Source: Martinezella hainanensis (lineage in GTDB: Bacteria; Pseudomonadota; Alphaproteobacteria; Rhizobiales; Rhizobiaceae). From it: a stretch of 64,000 nucleotides of DNA. A program made the position numbers and the translations under genes. The notes under the pieces were generated by a model that was not told where the DNA came from, did not search any database, and worked only from the letters and a program-made list of their open reading frames with translations. The DNA is taken from positions 372,001 through 436,000 of the forward strand of contig NZ_FMAC01000005.1 of the NCBI RefSeq assembly GCF_900094555.1. The letters are read 5' to 3'. Below, one piece after another: positions 7,929 to 16,486 of this stretch (the first letter of the stretch is position 1; every line of letters begins with the position of its first letter).

Positions 7929-9278
7929 ATGGCTCAAAAACACGTCACCTTCGGTATCATGCTGCAAGGCCCGGGCGGCCACATGAATGCCTGGAAGCAT
8001 CCGAGCGTTCCGGCCGATGCCAGCACCAATCTGAACTTCTTCGTCAAGACGGCCCGCAAGGCCGAGGAGGCCGGCGTTGCCTTCGCCTTCGTCGCGGACG
8101 GACTTTACATCAACGAACAGTCGATCCCGCATTTCCTCAATCGCTTTGAGCCGCTGACCATTCTGTCCGCGCTTGCCGCCTTCACGACGAAACTCGGTCT
8201 GGTGGGTACGGTTTCGACCTCCTATAGCGATCCTTTCACCATCGCACGGCAGTTTGCCTCACTCGATCTCATCAGCGGCGGCCGCGCCGGCTGGAACGCG
8301 GTAACGTCGCCGCTCGAGGGTTCCGGTCGCAACTACAGTCGCGAGCATCCGGAACATGAGTTGCGCTATGAGATCGCTGACGAATATCTCGATGCCATCA
8401 AGGGTCTGTGGGACTCCTGGGACGACGATGCCTTTGTTCGGGATCGCGAGACCGGCGTGTATGCCGACAAATCCAAGCTGCATCGTTTGAACCATAAGGG
8501 CCGGTTCTTCCGGATCGAAGGTCCGCTCAATATCGGCCGCTCGAAGCAGGGTCAGCCGGTGGTGTTCCAGGCCGGTGCTTCCGATTCCGGCATCCGGCTC
8601 GCCGGCAAGCACGCCGATGCTGTCTTCACCAATGGCGGACCGCTCGAAGATGCCAAGGTCTTCTACAAGCAGGTCAAGCAGTCCGCGATCGCGCATGGCC
8701 GCAGTGCCGCCGATGTCGGCATATTTCCAGGCATCGGCCCGATCGTTGGCGCGACGCAGGAGGAGGCGGAAGCCAAGTATCGGGCAATCCGCAATCTCGT
8801 CACCATCGAGGAAGCGCTCGCCTATCTCGGCCGCTTCTTCGATCACCACGACTTCAGCGCCTATCCGCTGGACGAGCCGTTTCCCGATCTCGGAGATATC
8901 GGCCGCAACAATTTCCGCGCCACGACCGATCGGATCAAGAAGACCGCGCGCGAGAAGGGGCTCACCTTGCGCGAAGTGGCGCTCGATGCGGCCACACCGA
9001 CAACCTCCTTCATCGGCACTGCCGAGCACATTGCCGGCGAGATCATCCGCTGGGTGGATGAAGAGGGAGCGGATGGCTTCATCCTCGGCTTCCCGGTCAT
9101 CGGTGAAGGCTTCGACGATTTCTCCAGGCATGTCCTGCCGATCCTGACCGAGCGCGGCTATTTCGATCCGACGCTGAAAGGCGAGACGCTGCGCGATCAC
9201 CTCGGACTGCCATATCGCGAAAGCCGTTATGCGGCGGAGGCCGCGGACATCGAACCCGCAAAGGCCGTGGGCGCTTGA
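7929..9278 (+). CDS. NtaA/SnaA/DszA-type flavin monooxygenase (CmoJ/YxeK-like)
   Basis: A 449-residue member of the NtaA/DszA group of FMNH2-dependent monooxygenases, the long luciferase-like type. Features include GIMLQGPGGHMNAWKHP at the N-terminus, LISGGRAGWNAVTS near residue 115, an ARQFASLDL helix before it, and GQPVVFQAGASDSGIRLA in the middle. Relatives cleave C-N or C-S bonds next to a heteroatom; B. subtilis YtnJ and YxeK cleave N-acetylated S-substituted cysteines. The start has a strong GGAGG site. Its position between the MsnO8-type enzyme and the deacetylase supports the C-S cleavage role. Confidence 0.87.
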   Translation: MAQKHVTFGIMLQGPGGHMNAWKHPSVPADASTNLNFFVKTARKAEEAGVAFAFVADGLYINEQSIPHFLNRFEPLTILSALAAFTTKLGLVGTVSTSYSDPFTIARQFASLDLISGGRAGWNAVTSPLEGSGRNYSREHPEHELRYEIADEYLDAIKGLWDSWDDDAFVRDRETGVYADKSKLHRLNHKGRFFRIEGPLNIGRSKQGQPVVFQAGASDSGIRLAGKHADAVFTNGGPLEDAKVFYKQVKQSAIAHGRSAADVGIFPGIGPIVGATQEEAEAKYRAIRNLVTIEEALAYLGRFFDHHDFSAYPLDEPFPDLGDIGRNNFRATTDRIKKTAREKGLTLREVALDAATPTTSFIGTAEHIAGEIIRWVDEEGADGFILGFPVIGEGFDDFSRHVLPILTERGYFDPTLKGETLRDHLGLPYRESRYAAEAADIEPAKAVGA

Positions 9279-9293
9279 GCCAGGACAATCATC

Positions 9294-10493
9294 ATGAACG
9301 CCATCATCAAGACCGCTTCGATCACCGATCCGATCGAGACAGGAATCGCCCTCTATCTTGATGAGATCATCGCCTTGCGGCATGACCTGCATCAATATCC
9401 CGAACTTGCCTTTCAGGAGCATCGTACCGCCAAGAAGGTGGCCTCGCTGCTTGCGGAATGGGGCTACGAAGTCGCGACAGGCATCGCCGGCACCGGCGTG
9501 GTCGCGACGCTGAGGCGGGGCAATGGCAACCGCAGCATCGGTATTCGCGCCGACATGGATGCCTTGCCGATCGAAGAGGCGACCGGGCTTGAGTATGCGA
9601 GCGCCAATCCCGGCGTCATGCATGCCTGCGGTCACGACGGGCATACGTCGATCCTGCTCGCCGCTGCCCGCTATCTCGCCGAAAGCGGCAATTTCAGCGG
9701 CATTCTGCGGTTGATATTCCAGCCAGCCGAGGAGATTGGCGCGGGTGCGCGCAAGATGCTGTCGGAGGGGCTCTTCGATCGTTTTCCGGTCGATGCGGTC
9801 TTCGGCCTGCACAATTGGCCTGGTGTGCCGACGGCACAGTTCGGCTTCGTTGCCGGCCCGGCGATGGCCTCCGTCGACAAGGCGGTCATCACGATCGTCG
9901 GAAAAGGCGGGCATGGTGCCGAGCCGCACCGTTCGGTCGATCCGGTGCTGGCTTCGGCTTCGTTCATCACGGCCCTGCAGAGCGTCGTCTCGCGCAATAT
10001 CGATCCTCAGGAGATGGCGGTCGCGACTGTGGGATCCATTCATGCCGGTTCGGCTTCGAACGTCATCCCGGAAAGCGTGGAGATGAAGCTGACCATGCGG
10101 GCCTACAATGAGACCGTCCGTGCCAGATTGCAGGAACGAATACCCGCGCTAGCGCGCGCACAGGCGGAAAGCTTCGGTGCCGCGGCCGAAGTCGATTACC
10201 GTCTCGGTTTTCCCGCACTCGTCAATCATGCCGAAGAAACCGAATTCGCTCGCAATGTCGCCTTGCAGGCGCTTGGGACATCTGCCGTCGAGGCGGATTT
10301 TCGGCCGCGTACGGCGAGCGAAGACTTTGCCTTTCTGCTGCAGGCCAAGCCCGGGAGCTATCTCTTCGTCGGCAACGGCGACACCGCGCCGCTGCACAGT
10401 GCCCGCTACGATTTCAACGACGCCATCATCGCGCCGGCAGCTCGCTACTGGGTACGGCTCGCCGAAGCTTTCCTCGCGAATGACAACGGGTGA
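9294..10493 (+). CDS. M20 amidohydrolase, probable N-acetyl-cysteine-derivative deacetylase (SndA/SndB-like)
   Basis: A 399-residue M20D metallo-amidohydrolase. Metal-site motifs are present: GIRADMDALPI near residue 83, HACGHDGHTS near 105, FQPAEEIGAGARKM near 142 and GLHNWPGVP near 168, with the dimerisation domain and HRSVDPV loop after them. B. subtilis YtnL and YxeP are the same family and remove the acetyl group to give cysteine. Here it follows the two monooxygenases and overlaps the acetyltransferase gene. Substrate assignment rests on neighbourhood; close homologues include hippurate hydrolases. Confidence 0.87.
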   Translation: MNAIIKTASITDPIETGIALYLDEIIALRHDLHQYPELAFQEHRTAKKVASLLAEWGYEVATGIAGTGVVATLRRGNGNRSIGIRADMDALPIEEATGLEYASANPGVMHACGHDGHTSILLAAARYLAESGNFSGILRLIFQPAEEIGAGARKMLSEGLFDRFPVDAVFGLHNWPGVPTAQFGFVAGPAMASVDKAVITIVGKGGHGAEPHRSVDPVLASASFITALQSVVSRNIDPQEMAVATVGSIHAGSASNVIPESVEMKLTMRAYNETVRARLQERIPALARAQAESFGAAAEVDYRLGFPALVNHAEETEFARNVALQALGTSAVEADFRPRTASEDFAFLLQAKPGSYLFVGNGDTAPLHSARYDFNDAIIAPAARYWVRLAEAFLANDNG

Positions 10494-11050
10494 TGAACCA
10501 CATGAGCGACACGTTTCTTTATACGACCACCCTGGACCCGCGCGCCAAGCCGCTGATTGACGAACTGATCCATGAATATGACAGCCGTTACGGCAACTAC
10601 TTCAGTGCCGAAGGGGCAGCGGCTGAACTCAATCGCTATCCGCCGGAGGCTTTCGCGCCGCCGCATGGCAACTTCCTGCTGCTGTTGCGTAATGGCGAGG
10701 CGATCGGCGGCGGCGCGTTCAAGCATTACGACGATCGGACCGCCGAGTTCAAACGCATCTGGACACGGCATGATCTGCGCCGTCAGGGACTGGCGCGCAC
10801 AGTGCTGGTGGAACTGGAGGCACAGGCGGTGCGGCAAGGCTATCGACGCATCTATCTGACGACCGGTTTTCGGCAGCCCGAGGCGGTCGGTCTTTATCTC
10901 AACAATGGTTACACGGCGCTCTTCGATACCTCGCTCGATCCGGAGGTCCACAAGATCCTGCCTTTCGAGAAGGATGTCAGCCATCTGGCCTTGCCCGATA
11001 TCGCTGACGCCCGAGGCTCCGGGCAACGTCTGGCCGCCGCCGGCAGGTAA
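10493..11050 (+). CDS. GNAT N-acetyltransferase, probable S-substituted-cysteine N-acetylase (SnaA/SnaB-like)
   Basis: A 185-residue GNAT enzyme. The acetyl-CoA site is visible as KRIWTRHDLRRQGLARTVL (the Q/R-x-x-G-x-A motif), followed by the LYLNNGYTA segment that closes the fold. The ATG at 10493 overlaps the deacetylase stop (TGATG), indicating coupling; the ATG at 10502 is an alternative start. In B. subtilis the equivalent YtmI/YxeL acetylates S-substituted cysteine before oxidation. Having both an acetylase and a deacetylase in one operon is the main sign of this salvage route. Confidence 0.84.
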   Translation: MNHMSDTFLYTTTLDPRAKPLIDELIHEYDSRYGNYFSAEGAAAELNRYPPEAFAPPHGNFLLLLRNGEAIGGGAFKHYDDRTAEFKRIWTRHDLRRQGLARTVLVELEAQAVRQGYRRIYLTTGFRQPEAVGLYLNNGYTALFDTSLDPEVHKILPFEKDVSHLALPDIADARGSGQRLAAAGR

Positions 11051-11090
11051 TGGCGAGCCGGATCAACAACAATCATAAGGGGTAAGTATC

Positions 11091-12875
11091 ATGGCGCTAA
11101 CGACGGATTTTGCGGGTGCCGATCGAGGCACGGCAACTATCGAGACCAAGACTGATTATTCGCGCTACCGCATCGTGCCGGCGAGGCACCCCGGACGCAC
11201 GACCGGCACGATCTTTGCCGCGCTCGTCATAGCGGTCGTCCTCTATTCCACTTTCACCAATCCGCGCTGGGGCTGGGGTGTCTTTGCCGAATGGTTCTTT
11301 GCCGAGCCGGTTTTGGTGGGGCTTGGCAGGACGTTGCTTCTGACGGCGCTTGCGGCTGTGTCAGGCTCCATCCTCGGAACCGCCCTGGCATTGGCGCGCG
11401 TATCGAAGTCGCCGCTGCTTGCAAGTCTCTCCTGGGGCTATATCTGGCTGCTGCGTTCGATCCCGATGATCGTACTGCTGTTGGTTCTCAACAATCTCGG
11501 CTATCTCTATGAAACCATTAGCATCGGTGTCCCGTTCACCGATAAGGTGCTCTTCAATTATCCGACGACGCAGCTGCTGACGCCGTTTGCGGCCGCCTTC
11601 CTCGGTCTGACATTGAACCAGTCTGCCTTCTTCGCCGAAATCGTTCGCGGCGGCATTCTGTCTGTCGATCAGGGCCAGTTGGAAGCGGCTGCATCCCTCG
11701 GCCTGTCTCGCCGCCGTCAGGCCTTCCGCATCGTTCTGCCGCAGGCGATGCGCTCCATTCTTCCCACGGGCTTCAACGAGATCATCGGTCTCGCCAAGAG
11801 CACGTCCATGGTCTACGTACTCGCCCTGCCAGAGCTCTTCTATACGGTGCAGGTCATCTATCGCCGCAATCTGGAAGTCATTCCGCTGCTGATGGTGGCG
11901 ACGGTCTGGTATCTCGTCATTATGACGGTGCTATCGATCGCGCAGCACTATATCGAGCGTTATTTCTCCAGGGGCGCGCTACGCAATCCGACACCGTTGC
12001 CGTTCCAGGCATTCTTCAAACGCTTCCAGCGGCCGCTGCCTGCCGTCACGGCAGATACCAGGTCGGAAACCGGGGCACTCGCCACCCTTCGGAGCGTCAC
12101 AGATCTTCGTGCCAAGGGCGGTGCCGTGCGCATCCATGGTATATCGAAGAGCTTTGGTGCGCTGAAGGTTCTCGACGATATCGAGCTCAACCTGCCGGCC
12201 GGCAGCGTCACGGCTATCATCGGACCGTCGGGCTCGGGGAAATCGACACTGCTGCGCGCCATCAATCATCTGGAGCGCGTCGACAGCGGCTTTATCTCCG
12301 TCGATGGCGATCTCGTCGGCTACACGCAGAAGGGCGAGGTGCTCTATGAGCTTAAGGAAAAGGACATTCTGAAGCGCCGAACCGACATCGGCATGGTCTT
12401 TCAGAACTTCAACTTGTTCCCGCATCTTACTGTTTTGGAAAACATTATCGAGGCGCCAATACAGGTGCGCGGGCTAGGCCGGGACGAAGCCATCGCTTTT
12501 GCCAGGGAGTTGCTCGCTCGCGTCGGCCTCAGCGACAAGATCGATGCCTACCCACGCCAACTTTCCGGTGGCCAGCAGCAGCGCGTTGCCATCGCTCGCG
12601 CCTTGGCGCTACGGCCGAAGGTCCTGCTTTTTGACGAGCCGACCTCGGCGCTCGATCCGGAACTCGTCGGCGAAGTCCTCGATGTGATCAAGGAACTGGC
12701 GCGAACCGGCACGACCCTTGTGATCGTCACCCACGAAATCGGTTTTGCCCGCGAGGTGGCCGATACCGTCGTCTTCATGGAAGGCGGACATATTCTCGAG
12801 ACTGGCTCGCCAACCCAGATCTTCAACGATGCGAGGCACCCGCGCACCCGTGCCTTCCTCGCCAAGGTTCTCTAG
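11091..12875 (+). CDS. Amino-acid ABC transporter, permease fused to ATPase
   Basis: A 594-residue fusion. Residues ~1-315 are a polar-amino-acid-type permease: hydrophobic segments, TLLLTALAAVSGSILGTALA, the EAA loop LEAAASLGLSRRRQAFRIVLPQA and several further membrane spans. Residues ~345-594 are a complete ATPase: Walker A GPSGSGKSTLL, a QNFNLFPHLTV loop, signature LSGGQQQRVAIARAL, Walker B LLFDEPTSALD and the switch in VTHEIGFA. The two parts are separate genes in most bacteria, for example YtmL/M and YtmN, or YxeN and YxeO. It should import the S-substituted cysteine with the two binding proteins downstream. Confidence 0.92.
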   Translation: MALTTDFAGADRGTATIETKTDYSRYRIVPARHPGRTTGTIFAALVIAVVLYSTFTNPRWGWGVFAEWFFAEPVLVGLGRTLLLTALAAVSGSILGTALALARVSKSPLLASLSWGYIWLLRSIPMIVLLLVLNNLGYLYETISIGVPFTDKVLFNYPTTQLLTPFAAAFLGLTLNQSAFFAEIVRGGILSVDQGQLEAAASLGLSRRRQAFRIVLPQAMRSILPTGFNEIIGLAKSTSMVYVLALPELFYTVQVIYRRNLEVIPLLMVATVWYLVIMTVLSIAQHYIERYFSRGALRNPTPLPFQAFFKRFQRPLPAVTADTRSETGALATLRSVTDLRAKGGAVRIHGISKSFGALKVLDDIELNLPAGSVTAIIGPSGSGKSTLLRAINHLERVDSGFISVDGDLVGYTQKGEVLYELKEKDILKRRTDIGMVFQNFNLFPHLTVLENIIEAPIQVRGLGRDEAIAFARELLARVGLSDKIDAYPRQLSGGQQQRVAIARALALRPKVLLFDEPTSALDPELVGEVLDVIKELARTGTTLVIVTHEIGFAREVADTVVFMEGGHILETGSPTQIFNDARHPRTRAFLAKVL

Positions 12876-12967
12876 CAGTCGCAGGCAGGATCTGGACGTT
12901 CTGACGTAGCAAGCGTTCGGATACTGATAACAATAAAAGCAACCTATAATTGAAACGGAGAAGGGAA

Positions 12968-13912
12968 ATGACATTCATTGAGAGAGCAAAGTATGTCGTT
13001 GCCGGCGTTCTGACGGCGGTAGCGATGAGTTGGACGCCGACGAGTGCGGCCGAGAAGTTCAACCTCAGTCCGGATACATCCAATCGCGTCAGGGCGCAAA
13101 AGGATGAGGCGGCGGTCAAGGCGATTGCGCCGGGTTTCAAGTTCGTCAATCCCGGCAAGTTCACCGTCGCGATCAGCCCTTGGGACCCGCCGATCGCCAC
13201 CTATGCGACCGATGCCAAGACGGTCGTGGGTGGCGATCCGGACATCGCGCAGTTGCTCGCCGATTCCCTGGGCCTTCAGCTGGACCTGGTGCCGGTTGCC
13301 TGGGAAGACTGGCCGCTCGGCGTCTCCTCCGGCAAATATGATGCGGTCATTTCCAATGTAACCGTCACCGAAGAGCGCAAGGAGAAGTTCGATTTCTCCA
13401 CCTATCGCAAGGATGTGCTCGGCTTCTATGTGAAGGCCGATAGCAAGATCACCTCGATCAAGGAGCCGAAGGATGTAGCGGGTCTCAAGGTGATCACAGG
13501 CGCCGGCACCAACCAGGAAAAGATCATTCTCGAATGGGATCGTCAGAATGTGGCGGCTGGCCTGAAGCCCATCGAAGTGCAATATTACGATGATCGCGCC
13601 GCCGCCGATCTCGCGCTGCAGTCCGGCCGCGCCGATGTCGAATTCAATCCGAACGCGACGCAGGCCTATAATGCCTCCATCAACGGCACCCGAAAGCTCG
13701 TTGGCATCGTCTCCGGTGGCTGGCCGCTGACGGCCGAAATCGCCGTGACGACGAAGAAGGGCGCTGGCCTTGCCGATGCTGTCACTCTCGCACTCAACGA
13801 TCTGATCAAGAACGGCAAATATGGCGAGGTGCTGAAGCACTGGAGCCTGACTGCCGAAGGGATCGATCAATCCAAGACCAACCCTGCGGGCCTGCCGAAG
13901 AGCGGCTCGTAA
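12968..13912 (+). CDS. Polar amino-acid ABC transporter binding protein 1 (cysteine-derivative uptake)
   Basis: A 314-residue binding protein of family 3 (SBP_bac_3) with a signal peptide ending near TSAA-EKF. The core reads FTVAISPWDPPIATYA, VGGDPDIAQLLADSLG, then VISNVTVTEERKEKFDFSTYR, the usual T-x-x-R and DFS pocket region. I chose the ATG at 12968, behind GGAGAAGGGA; an in-frame TTG at 12950 would add only six residues without a site. It is closely related to the next gene, so the pair is a tandem duplication. B. subtilis also has two binding proteins in this position (YtmJ and YtmK). Confidence 0.9.
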   Translation: MTFIERAKYVVAGVLTAVAMSWTPTSAAEKFNLSPDTSNRVRAQKDEAAVKAIAPGFKFVNPGKFTVAISPWDPPIATYATDAKTVVGGDPDIAQLLADSLGLQLDLVPVAWEDWPLGVSSGKYDAVISNVTVTEERKEKFDFSTYRKDVLGFYVKADSKITSIKEPKDVAGLKVITGAGTNQEKIILEWDRQNVAAGLKPIEVQYYDDRAAADLALQSGRADVEFNPNATQAYNASINGTRKLVGIVSGGWPLTAEIAVTTKKGAGLADAVTLALNDLIKNGKYGEVLKHWSLTAEGIDQSKTNPAGLPKSGS

Positions 13913-13920
13913 TGTTGGTC

Positions 13921-13959
13921 GAGCGGACCGGCGCCGGTGGGGCCCGCGTCGGTCCGCTC
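13921..13959 (+). other. Intra-operon hairpin between the two binding-protein genes
   Basis: Perfect 10-base arms at 13921-13930 and 13950-13959 (GAGCGGACCG / CGGTCCGCTC) enclose a GC-rich 19-base loop. It lies directly after the first binding-protein stop. There is no T-run, so it is more likely an mRNA-stability or processing element than a terminator. Confidence 0.55.
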
Positions 13960-13987
13960 CCCGTCTTATCCATGGAGTTACCTGTTC

Positions 13988-14926
13988 GTGTTCATCCTTC
14001 CGACTTTCAAAACCATATTGGCCGCGGTCACAACGATTTCCCTGATCGGACTTGGCGCCGCGAAGGCGGCCGACGACTTCGATCTCAGCCCTGAACAGCC
14101 GGGCCGCATTCATGCAGCGAAGAACGATGCTGCGATCGCCGCTATCCCCAAGGATTTCAAGTTCGTCACTCCGGGCACCTTCACCGTCGCGGTCGCACCT
14201 GGTGGACCTCCGCTTGCGACCTATGCGACGGACGCGAAGACCGTCGTTGGCGCCGATCCCGATTATGCCAATGCCGTTGCCGATGCGCTTGGCCTGAAGC
14301 TTGAGCTCGTGCCCGTCGCCTGGATCGATTGGCCGCTGGGGCTGACCTCCGGCAAATACGACGCCGTCATTTCCAACGTCGGCGTTACCGAGCAGCGCAA
14401 GGAGAAGTTCGATTTCTCCACCTATCGGCAGGGCCTGCACGGTTTCTTCGTCAAGAAAGACAGCAAGATCGTGTCGATCAAAGAGCCGAAGGATGCAGCC
14501 GGTCTGCGCATCATCGTTGGCGCCGGCACCAATCAGGAGCGTATCCTGCTCAAATGGAGCGATGAGGATGTCAAAGCCGGTCTGAAGCCGATCGAGCTGC
14601 AATATTATGACGACGACGCGGCGAGCCTTCTGGCTCTCCAGTCGGATCGGGCCGATGTCATCGTGCAGCCACACGCCCAGCTCGTCTACATCGCGGCACG
14701 CGATAAGAACATCAAGCGCGTGGGAACGCTGAGCGCCGGCTGGCCGGATCGATCGGATGTCGCGATCACCACGCGTAAGGGCAGCGGCCTTGCCGCGGCG
14801 CTAACGCTTGCGACGAATGGGCTGATCAAGGACGGTACCTACGCCAAGATCCTCGACCACTGGCATCTTGCCGAAGAAGCCTTGCCGAAGTCGGAAACCA
14901 ATCCGCAGGGCCTGCCGAAATTTTGA
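13988..14926 (+). CDS. Polar amino-acid ABC transporter binding protein 2 (paralogue of the preceding gene)
   Basis: A 312-residue SBP_bac_3 protein, strongly similar to its upstream neighbour along the whole length (shared VGAGTNQE-like region, KYDAVISNV, RKEKFDFSTYR, LKPIELQYYDD). The annotated start needs care. Longer in-frame GTG starts give a peptide unlike a leader. The GTG at 13988, with GGAG ten bases upstream, gives a clean signal peptide ending at AKA-ADD. Pocket residues differ from the first copy around AVAPGGPPLATYA, so the two may bind different S-substituted cysteines. Single transporter, two receptors. Confidence 0.88.
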   Translation: MFILPTFKTILAAVTTISLIGLGAAKAADDFDLSPEQPGRIHAAKNDAAIAAIPKDFKFVTPGTFTVAVAPGGPPLATYATDAKTVVGADPDYANAVADALGLKLELVPVAWIDWPLGLTSGKYDAVISNVGVTEQRKEKFDFSTYRQGLHGFFVKKDSKIVSIKEPKDAAGLRIIVGAGTNQERILLKWSDEDVKAGLKPIELQYYDDDAASLLALQSDRADVIVQPHAQLVYIAARDKNIKRVGTLSAGWPDRSDVAITTRKGSGLAAALTLATNGLIKDGTYAKILDHWHLAEEALPKSETNPQGLPKF

Positions 14927-14938
14927 GGAGACAGCCGA

Positions 14939-15979
14939 ATGAGCCGCCAAGCCCTATCTATCAGCCATATCGGCTTTCTGACGCCGGGAAACTATCCGGA
15001 TGAGGATCCGCTCGCCGGTCTCGAACAGACCCTGCAATTGCTCGAATACGGGGAAGGGAGGGGCTTCAACAGCGCCTGGGTACGCCAGCGGCATTTGGAA
15101 CCCGGCATTTCCTCGGCAAGCGCCTTTCTCGCCGCGGCGACGCAGCGAACGCGCCACATCGAGCTCGGCACCGCCGTCATACCCATCGGCTACGAAAGCC
15201 CGTATCGGCTTGCCGAGGATCTGGCGACCGTGGATGTGCTTTCGCGCGGACGATTGAATATCGGTCTGAGCGCCGGCCGGCCGCTGCATGCGGATCTGAT
15301 CGGGCCGCTCGCCTTCGATGGCGATTGGGAGAACCACGATTTTTCCCATCAGAGGGTGCTGCGCTTCACGGATAATCTGAAGGGCACCTATGTCGGCAAT
15401 CAGGATACGCTCATCAAGACGCCGTTCGGCCCGCAGCGCCCGCGCCTCCAGCCCTATGCCAAAGGCTTGATCGATCGCATCTGGTATGGTGGTGGCTCGC
15501 TGCGTTCGGCCGAATGGGCCGGTCGAAACGGTTTCAACCTGCTCATCGGCAATGTCACGACCGGCGAGCAGACGGATGATTTCTTTGTCGCGCAGTCGCG
15601 CCAACTGGAAACCTACCGTGCTTCGGGCGGCGATACGAGGCGGGTGGCGCTTGGCCGGGTCATCGTACCCTTCGACAGCGCCGATGCGATCACCCGCAAG
15701 CGTTATACCGACTATGCCGCCGGCCGCTATGAGCGCACGCTTTCGCCTCAAGGCGAACGGCGAACCCTTTTCGCCCGCGATATTGTCGGCTCGTCGGATG
15801 AAATCCTCGAACGTCTGCGCAAGGATCCGATCCTGCCCTATGTCAGTGAATTCCGGCTGGAGCTGCCCTATGAGTTTCATGACGAGGAATATCGACAGAT
15901 CATCCACGACTTCGTGACATCGATCGCTCCGGAGCTTGGCTGGAAAGAAATCAGGCCTCTGCAGCGGTCCGCATCGTGA
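14939..15979 (+). CDS. Luciferase-like flavin monooxygenase, third of the operon
   Basis: A 346-residue luciferase-like enzyme: HIGFLTPGNYPDEDP at the N-terminus, GFNSAWVRQRHLEPG near residue 43, ELGTAVIPIGYESPYRLAEDLATVDVLS, then GRLNIGLSAGRP. It has a good GAGGAG site and follows binding protein 2 by 12 bases, so it ends the operon. The B. subtilis operons carry no obvious counterpart at this place. A second oxidation step or another S-substituent is possible. Like the other monooxygenases here it needs reduced flavin from outside the window. Confidence 0.83.
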   Translation: MSRQALSISHIGFLTPGNYPDEDPLAGLEQTLQLLEYGEGRGFNSAWVRQRHLEPGISSASAFLAAATQRTRHIELGTAVIPIGYESPYRLAEDLATVDVLSRGRLNIGLSAGRPLHADLIGPLAFDGDWENHDFSHQRVLRFTDNLKGTYVGNQDTLIKTPFGPQRPRLQPYAKGLIDRIWYGGGSLRSAEWAGRNGFNLLIGNVTTGEQTDDFFVAQSRQLETYRASGGDTRRVALGRVIVPFDSADAITRKRYTDYAAGRYERTLSPQGERRTLFARDIVGSSDEILERLRKDPILPYVSEFRLELPYEFHDEEYRQIIHDFVTSIAPELGWKEIRPLQRSAS

Positions 15980-15995
15980 AGCGGCCATAGCCAAG

Positions 15996-16025
15996 AGACC
16001 GAGCAGGCTGCAATCTGCCCGGTCT
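15996..16025. terminator. Hairpin between convergent genes (possible bidirectional terminator)
   Basis: AGACCG and CGGTCT arms (15996-16001 and 16020-16025) enclose an inner GCAG/CTGC pairing, in the 71-bp gap between the operon end and the convergent gene at 16476-16051. No clear T-run on either side, so only a moderate call. Confidence 0.4.
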
Positions 16026-16050
16026 GTATCACGTCGCGCTAGGAGATATT

Positions 16051-16476
16051 CTAGCCGAACTGCGCGGCCGTGGCTTTGCCGCCTTTGAGAATCCGCTCCG
16101 CAAGGCGAAGCGCGTCTTCATGCGTTGCGACGAGATCCATTCTCGTGCCGAACGCCTTCGTTGCAAGCGCCATCTGCACGTGCATGGCTGCCCGCTTGAT
16201 AGGGTTGGCTTCGACCCCGATCACTGCCCGGCAAATTGCCGCAAGCGCAGTTTTGTTCTTCTTCAGCCATATGCCGCGAGCCCTGCGATCCTCATGATTC
16301 TCAGCTGCCTGATCGCCGTCCATGATGACGACGAAGGGCATGGAAATGGCGAGCATGGCGTCCATTTCCCTTTCCCATTGTGCGGAATAGCCTGGTCGCA
16401 CGGACCCGGCCGACTGGCGCACGATCGGCCACAGGGAGACATCGTGAAAGGTGAAGGTGGTTGCATCGATTGTCAT
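16051..16476 (-). CDS. Conserved-looking small protein of unknown function, partner of FAD monooxygenase
   Basis: A 141-residue soluble protein without signal peptide, starting MTIDATTFTFHDVSLWPIV and containing MLAISMPFVVIMDGD and a helical KRAAMHVQMALATKAFG segment. I do not recognise a defined family with certainty; the alternation of strand and helix and the size recall STAS/SpoIIAA-like regulators, but this is a guess. It begins 10 bases after the monooxygenase stop with GAGGA ahead of the ATG, so the two form an operon. A role as a partner or effector of the monooxygenase is inference. Confidence 0.72.
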   Translation of the reverse strand: MTIDATTFTFHDVSLWPIVRQSAGSVRPGYSAQWEREMDAMLAISMPFVVIMDGDQAAENHEDRRARGIWLKKNKTALAAICRAVIGVEANPIKRAAMHVQMALATKAFGTRMDLVATHEDALRLAERILKGGKATAAQFG

Positions 16477-16486
16477 GCTGTTGTCC

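Noticed and set aside
8259..10043. 594-residue minus-strand frame opposite the NtaA-type and M20 genes
   Set aside because: High-GC shadow: both plus-strand genes carry full family motifs and good ribosome sites, the minus frame has none.
12945..12950. Perfect TATAAT box before binding protein 1 as an internal promoter
   Set aside because: It ends 17 bases before the start codon and has no matching -35 box at 16-18 bases; a start of transcription there would leave almost no leader.
12944..14674. 576-residue minus-strand frame opposite the two binding-protein genes
   Set aside because: Its internal repetition only reflects the duplication on the plus strand.
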